A DNA stretch of 43,787 nucleotides from an uncultured Thermoleophilia bacterium (GCA_903862845.1 CAIOZS010000131.1:1-43787), one strand, 5' to 3'; positions 14,235-22,983 are shown, counted from the first letter of the stretch. Program-made: numbers and translations. The notes: generated by a model from the sequence alone, not told the origin.

Positions 14235-16067
14235 ATGAAGAGGATCACACCGCGCCTGTTGCGCGGCGGCCTGCTGCTCGCTCTGGCCGCTGTGCTCGCC
14301 GGCGGGCTCGCCTGGGGCGTCGGCGGCGCCCTCGGCGCCGACGCCTCGCCCTCGCCCGCGGGCAAGACCACGCTGCACGTAGGATGGACGGCCGAGCCCG
14401 ACAACCTGAACCCGTTCATCGGGTACGAGTCCTCGTCGCTCGAGATCTTTCACCTCAACTACGATTTTCTTGTCGGCTTCCGGGCGAGCGACCTGCAGCC
14501 CGTGCCCGAGCTGGCCACGAGCTGGTCGCACTCGCCCGACGGCAAAGTCTGGACGTTCAAGCTCCGCGAGGGCGTCAAGTGGCAGGACGGCGTGCCGTTC
14601 ACGTCCAAGGACGTCGTCTTCACTTTCGACTACGTCATCAAGCATCAGATGGGCAACTTCACGAGCTACACCGACTTCATCGACAAGGTGGTAGCGGTCG
14701 ACCCGCTCACCGTGAAGTTCGTCTGCTCCAAGCCCAAGGCCAACATGCTGGGCATGGTCGTGTGGATCATGCCCGAGCACATCTGGTCCAAGGTCAGCGG
14801 CGCGGCGGCCGCCAAGAGCTTCCCCAACAAGCCGCCGATCATCGGCACGGGGCCGTTCCAGGTCGTGGAGTGGAAGCGTGGCGACTACGTGCGCGCCGTG
14901 GCCAACAAGGACTATTGGCGCGGCGCGCCCCAGGTCGACGAGGTCATCTGGAGCCTCTACAAGAACGCCGACACGATGGCCGCCGACCTCAAGTCCGGCA
15001 ACTTGCAGGTCGCCTGGGACATCCCGCAGGCTCAGTTCAAGACCCTCGATGCTTCGCCCGACCTCGCCGCCATCGGCGGTGTGCTGAACGGCTTCAACCA
15101 CATGGGCTGCAACTGCTACACGGGGGCGGCCTCATTGGGCAACCCGGTGCTCAAGGACGCGCGCTTCCGGCAGGCTCTGAATTGGGCCATCGACAAGCAG
15201 ACGGTGGTCGACACCGCCTACTACGGGCACGGCACGCCGGCGACGACGATCATCCGCTCCGGCTACTACAAGCCTCCGCTGGACTACCACTGGCAGCCGC
15301 CCGCCGACCAGCTCTACGCGTACGATCCGGCAAAGGCGGAGGCCGCCCTCGACGCCGCCGGCTACAAGGACACGAACGGCGACGGCGTGCGCGATTTCCG
15401 CGGCAAGCCCATCACGCTGCGCCTGTTCGCGCGCTCGCAGTCGGCCACCGACCAGATCGTCGGCAAGCTGATCACCGGGTGGCTGGAGAAGATCGGTCTG
15501 CAGATCGACTATCAGGTCATCGACGAAGGCGCCTTGACCGACAAGATCTACAACTTCAAGGGCGACGTCTTCGCTCCCGACTACGACCTCTTCCTCTGGT
15601 ACTGGTACGGCGACCCCGACCCCAACTTCATCCTTTCGGTGCTCACCAAGTCCCAGGTGGGCTCGTGGAGCGACACGCAGTGGACCGATGCCGAGTACGA
15701 CCGGCTGTACTACCAGCAGCAGACGACCATCGATCCGCAGGCCCGCAAGGAGCTCGTCTGGAAGATGCAGCAGATCGTGTACGAGCAGAGCCCGTACATC
15801 ACGCTCACCTATCCCGAGTGGCTGGAGGCTTACGATGACGCAGGGTGGAAAGGCTGGGTGAGGACGCCCTCGGGAGACGGATCCGTCATCTACACGTCAT
15901 ACAACATCGACAGCTATCTCTTCGCCCACCCCGTCCCGGGAGCTCCGGCGAAGTCGTCGTCCAGCAGCACCGGGACCATCGTCGCGGCCGTGGTCGCGCT
16001 GGTGGTCGTGGCGCTGATCGTCGTCCTCGTGGTGCGGGCACGTCGTCGCCGCACGGTCGAGGAATGA
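14235..16067 (+). CDS. Peptide/nickel-type ABC substrate-binding protein, C-terminally anchored
   Basis: 610 residues, ATG 14235 after a GGGGGGAG site. SBP_bac_5 fold: WTAEPDNLNPFIGY near the N-terminus, PELATSWSHSPDGKVWTFKL, REGVKWQDGVPFTSKDVVFT, GTGPFQVVEWKRGDYV, RFRQALNWAIDKQTVVD, YDPAKAEAALDAAGY. It captures oligopeptides or similar solutes outside the membrane. There is an N-terminal signal segment without a clear lipobox Cys, and instead a C-terminal Ser linker, a membrane helix (about 580-602) and the basic stop-transfer RARRRR. So it is tethered by its C-terminus, not by lipid. No permease or ATPase genes follow; DUF917 comes next. Confidence 0.9.
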   Translation: MKRITPRLLRGGLLLALAAVLAGGLAWGVGGALGADASPSPAGKTTLHVGWTAEPDNLNPFIGYESSSLEIFHLNYDFLVGFRASDLQPVPELATSWSHSPDGKVWTFKLREGVKWQDGVPFTSKDVVFTFDYVIKHQMGNFTSYTDFIDKVVAVDPLTVKFVCSKPKANMLGMVVWIMPEHIWSKVSGAAAAKSFPNKPPIIGTGPFQVVEWKRGDYVRAVANKDYWRGAPQVDEVIWSLYKNADTMAADLKSGNLQVAWDIPQAQFKTLDASPDLAAIGGVLNGFNHMGCNCYTGAASLGNPVLKDARFRQALNWAIDKQTVVDTAYYGHGTPATTIIRSGYYKPPLDYHWQPPADQLYAYDPAKAEAALDAAGYKDTNGDGVRDFRGKPITLRLFARSQSATDQIVGKLITGWLEKIGLQIDYQVIDEGALTDKIYNFKGDVFAPDYDLFLWYWYGDPDPNFILSVLTKSQVGSWSDTQWTDAEYDRLYYQQQTTIDPQARKELVWKMQQIVYEQSPYITLTYPEWLEAYDDAGWKGWVRTPSGDGSVIYTSYNIDSYLFAHPVPGAPAKSSSSSTGTIVAAVVALVVVALIVVLVVRARRRRTVEE

Positions 16068-16085
16068 CCGGCCGGGAGGGCTGAG

Positions 16086-17192
16086 ATGCACACGTTGACC
16101 TGGGATGAGATCGACGAAGTACTCGTCGGCGCCACCATCATGGGGTGCGGCGGCGGCGGCGAGCTCGCGGAGGGCCGCGAGTTGATTCGGCGCGCCTACG
16201 AAGAGGGGCGCGCCGTGACCCTCGCGGCCCCGCACGAGCTGCCGGACGAGACTTTGGTCGCCTGTCCCTATGGCGTCGGCGGCCTGATCGTCGGCGATGA
16301 GGCGGAGTACGCTGGGTTGAACTGGGCGAATGAGCACCCCGGCGTGCTCGCCGTCCGCGCCCTCGGGGCGCATCTGGGCTGCGAGTTCGGCGCCCTCATC
16401 ACCGGCGAGCTCGGCGGCACCAGCATCGCCGACGCGTTCTATCCGGCGGCGATGCTGGGCCTTCCGGTGGTGGACGCCGACCCTGTCGGCCGCGCGGTGC
16501 CGGAGCTGGAGCACTCGATCTTCAACCTTCACGGCGTGCCCATCGCTCCGCAGGCCGTGGTCAACGAGCTCGGCGACACTGTCATCATCACGGTGGTCGC
16601 CGACGACCGCCGCTCCGAGGCGCTGGTGCGTGCTCTGGCCGTCGCCAGCCGCAACGTCGTCTGGGTCGCCGATCATGCCATGCCTTGGGGACGCATGAAG
16701 GATGTCGTGATCCCGGGGGCCATCTCCCAGGCGAAGCATGTGGGGCGGGCATTCCGCCAGGCCGTGGCGGCGGGCGAGGACGCGGCCGCGGCGGCCGTGG
16801 CGGCCGCGGGCGGCGGCGTGCTCTTTCGCGGCCGCGTCACCGCCTTCTCGTGGGAGGAGAAGGACGGCTTCACCTGGGGTGAGCTCGAGCTCACCGGCCA
16901 GGGTGCCGACGCCGAGGCCACGTACCGGGTCTGGTCCAAGAACGAGAATCTCATGGCCTGGCGCGACGGCGCGCCCGACGTCACTGCTCCGGACCTGATC
17001 TGCTGCTTCTCAGGTGAGACGGGTGAGCCGATCACCAACCCGCACCACGAAGTCGGCCTCTCCGTGACCGTCGTGGGACTGCCGGCCGCCGATGCATGGC
17101 GCACGGCGCGCGGCGTCGCCGTGCTCGGACCCCGCCACTTCGGCTTTGATATCGACTACGTGCCGCTGGAGGACAGGCTCTCCGCGCGCTAA
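16086..17192 (+). CDS. DUF917 family protein (hydantoinase/thiohydantoin desulfurase-like)
   Basis: 368 residues, ATG 16086 behind GGGAGG, 18 bases after the binding-protein stop. DUF917 features: IMGCGGGGELAEGRELI at the N-terminus, PYGVGGLIVGDEAE, EFGALITGELGGTSIADAF, GLPVVDADPVGRAVPELEHS, then a C-terminal beta domain (PDLICCFSGETGEPITNP, EVGLSVTVVGLPA). Relatives include S-methyl thiohydantoin desulfurase and proteins beside hydantoinases. Its partner here is the ABC binding protein, so the imported substrate may be a cyclic amide, hydantoin or peptide derivative; this is inference. Confidence 0.88.
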   Translation: MHTLTWDEIDEVLVGATIMGCGGGGELAEGRELIRRAYEEGRAVTLAAPHELPDETLVACPYGVGGLIVGDEAEYAGLNWANEHPGVLAVRALGAHLGCEFGALITGELGGTSIADAFYPAAMLGLPVVDADPVGRAVPELEHSIFNLHGVPIAPQAVVNELGDTVIITVVADDRRSEALVRALAVASRNVVWVADHAMPWGRMKDVVIPGAISQAKHVGRAFRQAVAAGEDAAAAAVAAAGGGVLFRGRVTAFSWEEKDGFTWGELELTGQGADAEATYRVWSKNENLMAWRDGAPDVTAPDLICCFSGETGEPITNPHHEVGLSVTVVGLPAADAWRTARGVAVLGPRHFGFDIDYVPLEDRLSAR

Positions 17193-17222
17193 CAGGTACA
17201 CTGGGGTCATGGAGGCAGCGTC

Positions 17223-17798
17223 ATGACCGCCTGGGTGTTCGCCGTGGGCCGCATGCTGGGTCTGGGGAGCGTGGCCGGGGTGCGCCCGTCCATGACCCTG
17301 GCCGTCATCGGCGTCGTGTCGAAGCTCGGCTGGGGGGCGGGTCTCAACCCGACGTTCTCGTTCCTCAGTCATTGGCTGGCGATCGTCATCTTCGTGGTGC
17401 TCGCCTTCCTCGAGTCGAGCTTCGACAAGATCCCTAAGCTCGACCGCCTGCAGGACCGGCTCCTCATGCCCTATCGGCTCGTCGCCGGGGCGGTGGCCGG
17501 GGCGGCCACGATCCCCTTCGGCTGGCAGGGCGTCGTCGTCGGCGCCGCCGTCGGCGCGGGCGCGGCATGGACCTCCACCTACGTCAAGGGCCTGACTCGG
17601 CCCAAGACGGTGTCCAGCGACACCGTCCTCACGCTCATGAGCCTGTGGGAGGACCTCGCGGTCTTCGCCGGCACTCTGCTCACGCTCATCGTGTCGCCGG
17701 TGGGCTACGGCATCGCCGCCTTCACGGGGTTCATGTATTGGCAGGTGGGTTGGCGCCGCAGGGCCAAATACCGCGCGATGCGGCGCCGGCAGGCGTAG
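17223..17798 (+). CDS. DUF4126 membrane protein
   Basis: 191 residues, ATG 17223 with GGAGG 7 bases before. GLGSVAGVRPSMTLAVIG near the N-terminus, a helix at LAIVIFVVLAFLE, the conserved ESSFDKIPKLDRLQD, then Gly/Ala-rich membrane helices and a basic C-terminus. This fits DUF4126, small integral membrane proteins of unknown function. TACACT at 17198 could be a -10 box. Confidence 0.78.
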   Translation: MTAWVFAVGRMLGLGSVAGVRPSMTLAVIGVVSKLGWGAGLNPTFSFLSHWLAIVIFVVLAFLESSFDKIPKLDRLQDRLLMPYRLVAGAVAGAATIPFGWQGVVVGAAVGAGAAWTSTYVKGLTRPKTVSSDTVLTLMSLWEDLAVFAGTLLTLIVSPVGYGIAAFTGFMYWQVGWRRRAKYRAMRRRQA

Positions 17799-17831
17799 CC
17801 GCCACGGCGCGGGCAGGATGCGAGGTCGGCG

Positions 17832-18854
17832 ATGAACGATGAGAGCGCTGAGTACGGGCTGCGGCGCGTGCGCATGGTCGACAACCAGCTCGCGGCTCGC
17901 GGACTGCGGAACGACGACGTGCTCGCCGCCATGCGCTCCGTGCCGCGTCACCTGTTCGTGCCGCGCGAGCTCGTCCCCAAAGCCTACGCCGACGCTCCCC
18001 TGCCCATCGGTCTCGGCCAGACCATCTCGCAGCCGTATCTGGTCGCGCTGATGACGGAGCTCCTCGAGCTCGACGTGCGCAGCCGCGTGCTCGAGATCGG
18101 CGCGGGCTGCGGCTATCAGACGGCGGTGCTGGCCGAGGTGGCGGGCGAGGTCTACGCGCTCGAGCTGCTCGCGCCGCTCGCCGAGCGCGCGCGCGCCGTG
18201 CTCGCCCGCCTCGGCTATCAAAACGCGCACGTCGCCATCGCCGACGGTTCCGCGGGGTGGCCGGAGATGGCTCCGTTCGATGCCGTGCTTGTGGCCGCCG
18301 CGGCTCCGGCGCCGCCGCCGGCCCTGCTGCGGCAGCTCTCGACCGGCGGCCGTTTGGTGATGCCGCTCGGGGACCCGCACCGCGACCAGGTGCTGACGGT
18401 GTTCCAGCGTGTCGGCGACGGGCTCCGCGAGCACCGCGACACGCGCTGTCGCTTCGTGCCGCTGGTGAGCGACGAGCCCGCGGGCCAGGCCCGGCCCGGC
18501 GCGGCGCGGCGGGGCGCGGCCGCGTCCGCGGCGCCGCAGTTCGCGCCGCGGGGCGGGGCGGCCAGCCAGGAGGAGGTCATCGTGACGAAAGCGGTCGCCG
18601 TGCGCGTGAGCGGAACGGTGCAGGGCGTGTACTACCGGGCAAGCGCGCGCCGGGAGGGCGAGCGCCTGGGCCTGCGCGGCTGGGTCGGCAACCTGAGCGA
18701 CGGCGGCGTCGCCCTGCACCTGCAGGGCCAACCCGCCGTCGTCGACGCCATGCTCGGCTGGTGCAGGGTCGGCCCGCCGGCGGCGCGCGTGAGCCGCGTC
18801 GAGGTCACCGACGCCGAGCCCGACGAGTCCCTCTCCGGTTTCGAGGTGAGATAG
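17832..18854 (+). CDS. pcm: Protein-L-isoaspartate O-methyltransferase fused to acylphosphatase
   Basis: 340 residues in one uninterrupted frame. Residues 1-215 are Pcm: VDNQLAARGLRNDDVLAAM, PLPIGLGQTISQPYLVALM, SAM motif VLEIGAGCGYQTAVLAEV, and LVMPLGD; it repairs isoaspartyl damage by methylation. An Ala/Arg-rich linker (about 220-248) leads to a complete acylphosphatase (251-340): VSGTVQGVYYRASARR with catalytic Arg and WVGNLSDGGV with catalytic Asn. At the junction AGGAGGAGG (18568-18576) stands 5 bases before in-frame GTG 18582, so free acylphosphatase may also be made from an internal start. Such a fusion is unusual. The HD gene follows with no gap. Confidence 0.9.
   Translation: MNDESAEYGLRRVRMVDNQLAARGLRNDDVLAAMRSVPRHLFVPRELVPKAYADAPLPIGLGQTISQPYLVALMTELLELDVRSRVLEIGAGCGYQTAVLAEVAGEVYALELLAPLAERARAVLARLGYQNAHVAIADGSAGWPEMAPFDAVLVAAAAPAPPPALLRQLSTGGRLVMPLGDPHRDQVLTVFQRVGDGLREHRDTRCRFVPLVSDEPAGQARPGAARRGAAASAAPQFAPRGGAASQEEVIVTKAVAVRVSGTVQGVYYRASARREGERLGLRGWVGNLSDGGVALHLQGQPAVVDAMLGWCRVGPPAARVSRVEVTDAEPDESLSGFEVR
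18568..18584 (+). promoter_or_regulatory. Internal ribosome binding site and GTG start for the acylphosphatase part
   Basis: AGGAGGAGG with 5-base spacing to GTG at residue 251 of the fused frame, exactly where acylphosphatase homology begins (VTKAVAVRVSGTV). Confidence 0.6.
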
Positions 18855-19517
18855 ATGACCGTGACCATCGACGACGTGCGCCACGACCACGAGGTGCAGG
18901 TCTTCATCGACAAGGCAAACGAGAAGCTCGGGGTGCTCGGCTACACCGAGCACGGCCCGCGGCACGCGGGCATCGTCGCCGGCATCGCCCAGCACGTGCT
19001 GCTCAAGCTCGGCCATCCGCAGCGCGAGGCCGAGCTGGCGGCGGTGGCCGGCTATCTGCACGACGTCGGCAACGGCATCAACCGCCTGGATCACGGCATC
19101 GCGGCGGCGTTGCTCTCGCAGCACGTGCTCGAGCGTCTGGGCATGCCCCCCGAGGAGTACGCCGAAGTGATGTGCGCCATCGGCAACCACGAGGAGGAGT
19201 ACGGTGAGGCGGTGAGCCCGCTGGCGGCGGCAGTCATGCTCGGGGATAAGTCGGACGTGCACCGCAGCCGCGTGCGCGTCATCGACCCGGACACCGACGA
19301 CATCCACGATCGCGTCAACATGGCGACTACACGCTCGTTCCTGGCCGTCGACGGAGAGGCGCACACCATCAAGCTCGAGCTGGAGATCGACACGACCATC
19401 ATCCAGGTGATGCAGTACTTCGAGATCTTCCTCGCGCGCATGGTGATGTGCCGGCGGGCGGCCGAGTTCCTGGGCTGCTCGTTCGGCCTCCTGATCAACG
19501 GCTCGCGGCTGCTGTAG
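18855..19517 (+). CDS. HD-domain phosphohydrolase
   Basis: 220 residues, ATG directly after the preceding TAG. Metal-binding HD pattern: H in HGPRHAGIVAGIAQHVLL, the HD pair in GYLHDVGNGINRLDHG, NHEEEYGE, and Asp in AVMLGDKSDVHRSRVR. The central part resembles the HD domain of cyclic-nucleotide or nucleotide phosphohydrolases. The conserved HRSRVR and the C-terminal beta segment (KLELEIDTTIIQVMQYFEIF) mark a subfamily I know only as HD-domain protein. Substrate unknown; cytoplasmic. Confidence 0.85.
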   Translation: MTVTIDDVRHDHEVQVFIDKANEKLGVLGYTEHGPRHAGIVAGIAQHVLLKLGHPQREAELAAVAGYLHDVGNGINRLDHGIAAALLSQHVLERLGMPPEEYAEVMCAIGNHEEEYGEAVSPLAAAVMLGDKSDVHRSRVRVIDPDTDDIHDRVNMATTRSFLAVDGEAHTIKLELEIDTTIIQVMQYFEIFLARMVMCRRAAEFLGCSFGLLINGSRLL

Positions 19518-19563
19518 GCGTGTGCTATATCTGAGGGCAACGCAAGCAAGTGGAGGTGCCACT

Positions 19564-19911
19564 GTGGGCAGAGCAGAGAGAATGACGGCGAAAGCCGAGA
19601 AGAAGGCGGCGAAGAAGGCCGCGCGGGGCAAGCGTCGCGGCGGGTTCCTCATCGGCGCGCTCGCCGGCGCCGCGATCGGGTTGCTCCTGGCCCCAAAGAG
19701 CGGCAAGGAGACGCGGGCGCGGCTTTTCGGCGAGGGCGGGATCGGCAGCCAGGTCGACCGCCTGAAGGGCGCCGTCGGCGCCGGAAAGGACTCCGCCGCG
19801 GATCAGTCCGAGGCCCTCAAGCGCAAGATTGAGGAGACGCGAGAGCGGCTGCGCCGGCAAATGGACGTCGGCGGCGAGGACGCTCCCGGCGGCGAAGCGC
19901 CGGTCGAGTGA
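19564..19911 (+). CDS. YtxH-domain protein
   Basis: 115 residues from GTG 19564 (GGAGG 7 bases upstream). A basic N-terminus (KAEKKAAKKAARGKRRGG), one membrane segment FLIGALAGAAIGLLLAPKSG with the YtxH signature LLAPKSGKETR, then a charged helical tail likely to form a coiled coil (SEALKRKIEETRERLRRQM). General-stress-type single-span proteins; function not known. Confidence 0.8.
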   Translation: MGRAERMTAKAEKKAAKKAARGKRRGGFLIGALAGAAIGLLLAPKSGKETRARLFGEGGIGSQVDRLKGAVGAGKDSAADQSEALKRKIEETRERLRRQMDVGGEDAPGGEAPVE

Positions 19912-19921
19912 GCTGAGGAGC

Positions 19922-20809
19922 CTGACGAAGAGCGTATTCAAGGCCGCGGCCGTCCCTGCCGCGGCCGCCGCCTTGGGCCTGATGTACATGTTGCACGAGG
20001 CGCAGTGGGTGCGCCGCGTCGACCGGCGCCTTGAGGCGCCGGCTGCCGCGGCGGACCTGCACGGCCTGACGATCGTGCAGCTCTCCGATTTCCACGTCGG
20101 CTTCAGGCCCAGTTTCAACCTGCGTGCCCTGCGGAAGGCCGTCGCTCTGGCCCTCGCCGCGCGGCCCGACCTCGTCCTCATCAGCGGCGATTTCGCCTGC
20201 GGCCCGCACGGCAGCGCCGAGCTGCAGCACCTGCTGCGGCGCTTGGCTGATGCGGCCGCGCTCGGCGTGTTTGCGGTGCTGGGCAACCACGATCACGGCG
20301 ACAGCAAGGCGCCGTTCGTGATGCCCACCGACCCACGCCTGATCGAGGCTTGCGGGGTCCGTCTGCTCGACAACGAGACGGCGAGCGTCACGGTGGGGGC
20401 CGCCACCGTGCAGATTGGCGGAGTGGACGACACCGACGGCGGTCACGACGACCTGCCGCCGGTGCTCGCCGCGCTCGACCGCCGACCCGGCGTGCTGCGC
20501 ATCCTGCTCACGCATCACGCCGAGGTCGTCCTACAAGCCGCGCCCGGCGACTTCCACGTCACCCTCGCCGGCGACACGCACGGCGGCCAGATCTGCCTGC
20601 CCCTGCCCGGGCGTCGCATCTTGCTCAGCGACCTCTCGGCGACGTTCGCCGAGGGTGCCTACGACGTCGGTGGCCGGCAGCTCTATGTCACCCGCGGAGT
20701 GGGCACCAGCATGCTGCCCTTGCGCGCCTTCTGCCGCCCCGAGATCGTGGTGTTCCATGTGGAGGCTGGCGCGCCTGCGGCCGCCGGCGCCGCTGGAGCA
20801 CCGGCGTGA
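19922..20809 (+). CDS. Membrane-anchored metallophosphoesterase (YaeI/YkuE type)
   Basis: About 295 residues. An N-terminal hydrophobic anchor (VFKAAAVPAAAAALGLMYML) precedes the calcineurin-like motifs: VQLSDFHVGF, LISGDFACG, VLGNHDHGD, LTHHAE, LAGDTHGGQ. These bind two metals; relatives cleave phosphodiester or UDP-diacylglucosamine-type substrates at the membrane. The start is unclear. GAGGAG at 19915-19920 points to CTG 19922 (LTKSVFK), which would include the anchor. The standard choices are TTG 19829 inside the YtxH gene or ATG 19982, which cuts the anchor. The stop overlaps the next start (GTGA). Confidence 0.85.
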   Translation: MTKSVFKAAAVPAAAAALGLMYMLHEAQWVRRVDRRLEAPAAAADLHGLTIVQLSDFHVGFRPSFNLRALRKAVALALAARPDLVLISGDFACGPHGSAELQHLLRRLADAAALGVFAVLGNHDHGDSKAPFVMPTDPRLIEACGVRLLDNETASVTVGAATVQIGGVDDTDGGHDDLPPVLAALDRRPGVLRILLTHHAEVVLQAAPGDFHVTLAGDTHGGQICLPLPGRRILLSDLSATFAEGAYDVGGRQLYVTRGVGTSMLPLRAFCRPEIVVFHVEAGAPAAAGAAGAPA

Positions 20810-21162
20810 GCCGCGCCGCCGGCCGCCGGCGGAGCGTCGTGGCGGGTCTCGGCGCAGCCATCCTGCTCCTGGCCGTCGCTTTGCCACTCGTTGCCTGCGG
20901 CGCGAAGACCGACCCGTTCACCGGGCTCTGGTGGGAGCCGACCACGGGGCGCCGCATCGAGATCACCAAGGACGGCGGGCAGTACCGCCTCTTGTACGGC
21001 GCCGCGCGGCGCCCGTACCAGGCGACGCGGGAGGGCGACGAGCTCCGCATCCGCCAGCCCATCGGCGACGACATCGTGGTGAAGGCCGCCGCCGATGGGC
21101 GTCTGAACATGGTGATCGGCGGGAAGACGAGCCGGCTGGTGCGCGTCCCGCAACATCAGTAG
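20806..21162 (+). CDS. Small lipoprotein
   Basis: 118 residues, GTG start overlapping the previous stop by four bases (GTGA), so translationally coupled to the phosphoesterase. Signal peptide with lipobox LVAC (Cys about 32) followed by a beta-rich domain: FTGLWWEPTTGRRIEITKD, GQYRLLYGAARRPYQATREG, NMVIGGKTSRLVRV. The pattern (GxW, alternating strands) resembles small lipocalin-like lipoproteins. Function unknown. Confidence 0.75.
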   Translation: MSRAAGRRRSVVAGLGAAILLLAVALPLVACGAKTDPFTGLWWEPTTGRRIEITKDGGQYRLLYGAARRPYQATREGDELRIRQPIGDDIVVKAAADGRLNMVIGGKTSRLVRVPQHQ

Positions 21163-21221
21163 AGCGGCTCGCGGCGGTGCCCTTCGGGCTCGCGACCCGC
21201 GAAGCGGGGCTGCCGGCGCCC

Positions 21222-22385
21222 TCAGCCGCGGGCGCCGAAGAGGCGCGCCACGCGCGGCGTGACGTTGTCGATGGCCGCCGTGGGGCAGACCTCGGTGCAG
21301 GCGTAGCAGCGCACGCAGAGGTGGTCGTCGAACGTGGGCAGCGGCGCCAGCGAGATCGCGTCCGCGCCGCAGATCGTCTCGCAGTCGCCGCAGCGCGTGC
21401 AGACCGCGGCGTCCACGAGCCGGGGCCGCGCGGTGATGAGATTGCGCGCCGTGCGGTGAAGCGATGGCGGGAGCAGCTCCTGCAGGTCGCGGCGCGTCGG
21501 TTTGAACTCATTGTCCGGCTCGATGGGGTCGCCGGCGAGACGGAACGGCGCGTCCAGGTCCACGAGGCCGCGGCGCTCCGACGCCGCCACAGTGTAGACG
21601 CTGCGCCGCTCATGCGCGGTTCTGTCGGCCAGGGCGACGTCGAGGGCCACGGCGTCGTGCGCCGCGAACAGCGAGCCGAGCTCGCGCGGCGTGCCGCTGC
21701 CGGGGCCCTGCCCCTCCATCGCGATGATGCCGTCGATGATCGTGAAGCGCGGGCGGATCGCCAGGTGGAGGTCGAGGAGCATGTCCGCGAAGTCGGCGCG
21801 CTTCTGCGCGCGCACGTGCAGCTTGGCCTTGGCGAGGCCGGGGATGCACCCGAAGGTCAGCTTGACGCCGCCCGTGAGACGCATCAGCTGATGCGTCTTG
21901 AGAACGCCGACCTGAACGATGGCGTCGGCGTCCAGAAACGCCTTGCCGACGGGGAAGCTGCGGTACAGGCGGGCTTCTGGTGCCCGCAGCTCGACCTGGT
22001 CGTCCTCCACGTCGACGATCTGCACGCCTTCGGCGGCGCAGACGGCGCTCATGCCGCTGATCTTGAAGGCGCGCGCCACCTTGGCGGGGCCGTTGAGGCC
22101 GCCGGGGCTGTCGGCGACGAACGGCACCGCCCCCGCCTGCTTGAGCGCGCGCAGCACGCAGCGCAGCGTCTCGGGATGCGTGCTCACGGCCTTCTCGGGC
22201 GCCGCGCCGCGGAGCAGGTTGACCTTGACGGCGACGCTCTCGCCGGGCGCGATGATCGCCGCCCAGCCACCGAACGGTTCGATGAGGCGGTCGAGGGAGG
22301 CCGCCAGCCCTGTGCCATGGACTGCCCGGACATGGCTCACCAGCGAGGGCGCGCCGGCCCGTGCCTGCGGCCCGCCGGCGCTCAC
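21222..22385 (-). CDS. DUF362 protein with C-terminal 2x[4Fe-4S] ferredoxin domain
   Basis: 387 residues from GTG 22385, overlapping the methyltransferase stop (GTGA), so coupled. DUF362 core: VAVKVNLLRGAAPEKAVSTHPE, VADSPGGLNG, VGVLKTHQLMRLTGGVKLTFGCIPGLAK, IIDGIIAMEGQGPGSGTPR. The C-terminus carries two clusters: CTRCGDCETICGADAI and CVRCYACTEVCPTAAI. DUF362-ferredoxin proteins are common in anaerobes, with presumed redox roles but no fixed reaction. Third gene of the CsoR/CstR-like operon; an electron-transfer step tied to the methyltransferase is possible but unproven. Confidence 0.88.
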   Translation of the reverse strand: MSAGGPQARAGAPSLVSHVRAVHGTGLAASLDRLIEPFGGWAAIIAPGESVAVKVNLLRGAAPEKAVSTHPETLRCVLRALKQAGAVPFVADSPGGLNGPAKVARAFKISGMSAVCAAEGVQIVDVEDDQVELRAPEARLYRSFPVGKAFLDADAIVQVGVLKTHQLMRLTGGVKLTFGCIPGLAKAKLHVRAQKRADFADMLLDLHLAIRPRFTIIDGIIAMEGQGPGSGTPRELGSLFAAHDAVALDVALADRTAHERRSVYTVAASERRGLVDLDAPFRLAGDPIEPDNEFKPTRRDLQELLPPSLHRTARNLITARPRLVDAAVCTRCGDCETICGADAISLAPLPTFDDHLCVRCYACTEVCPTAAIDNVTPRVARLFGARG

Positions 22386-22972
22386 GACGCCGGCTTCTCT
22401 GCGACGATGGCCAAGTGATACAGGCCGACCTCGCCGGGCTCGTACGCGGCAAGCACCTTGAGGCCCATGCTCTCGACGACGGCGTGCAGCCCGTCGGCGG
22501 CCAGCACGCGTTCGTTGGGCGGGCCCACAGGCCTGTCCATGCGCGCGAACTCGACGGAGACAAGGAGGCCGCCGGGAGCCAGCAGACGGGTCACCTCGGC
22601 CAGAGCGGCCGGCTCGTCGTAGATGTGGTGCAGGACGTTGACCAGGAGGATGCGGTCGCCGGCACCGTCGGGCAGCGGCACGTGGTTCTCGACGTTGAGC
22701 AGCGGCTCGACGCGCCCGGCAGGCGGCTGCGCGCTCAGCTTTTGCCGCAGCCGGTCGAGCAGGACCTGCTGCTCGTCGACGGCGTAGAGCGTGCCGTGCG
22801 GAAGCGACTCGGCGATGGGCAGCGAGTACATGCCGGTGCCGGCGCCGAAGTCGATCACGGTCTCGGCGCCGCGGAGACGCAGGAGCCGTACGAGCGCGGC
22901 CGGCGGCAGCTCGACCAGGCGCTCGGGGTTCTCGAGCTTGGCGGCGTGAGCGGGGTCGAATTTCTCGGCCAC
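22382..22972 (-). CDS. Class I SAM-dependent methyltransferase
   Basis: 196 residues, GTG start (22972) 11 bases after the repressor stop. MAEKFDPAHAAKLENPERLV is the typical N-terminus of a type 11/UbiE-like subgroup. SAM motif I is VIDFGAGTGMYSLPIAE, then acidic VDEQQ, LLVNVLHHIYDEPAALAEV (post-I/motif II) and LLAPGGLLVSVEF (motif III). Small and soluble, no Cys-rich active site as in ArsM, so arsenic methylation is not supported directly. Its place between a thiol-type repressor and a ferredoxin protein suggests action on a sulfur, selenium or metalloid compound; this is inference. Confidence 0.87.
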   Translation of the reverse strand: MAEKFDPAHAAKLENPERLVELPPAALVRLLRLRGAETVIDFGAGTGMYSLPIAESLPHGTLYAVDEQQVLLDRLRQKLSAQPPAGRVEPLLNVENHVPLPDGAGDRILLVNVLHHIYDEPAALAEVTRLLAPGGLLVSVEFARMDRPVGPPNERVLAADGLHAVVESMGLKVLAAYEPGEVGLYHLAIVAEKPAS

Positions 22973-22983
22973 GAGGCGAACGC

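Noticed and set aside
17010-19706. An 898-codon open frame on the minus strand
   Set aside because: It lies opposite DUF917, DUF4126, Pcm-acylphosphatase, HD and YtxH genes that have ribosome sites and clear motifs; its composition (His, Arg, Glu-rich) is typical of antisense frames in GC-rich DNA.
22382-22972. Methyltransferase as an arsenite methyltransferase
   Set aside because: The cysteines needed by ArsM are absent, so the name is not supported despite the thiol-type repressor next to it.
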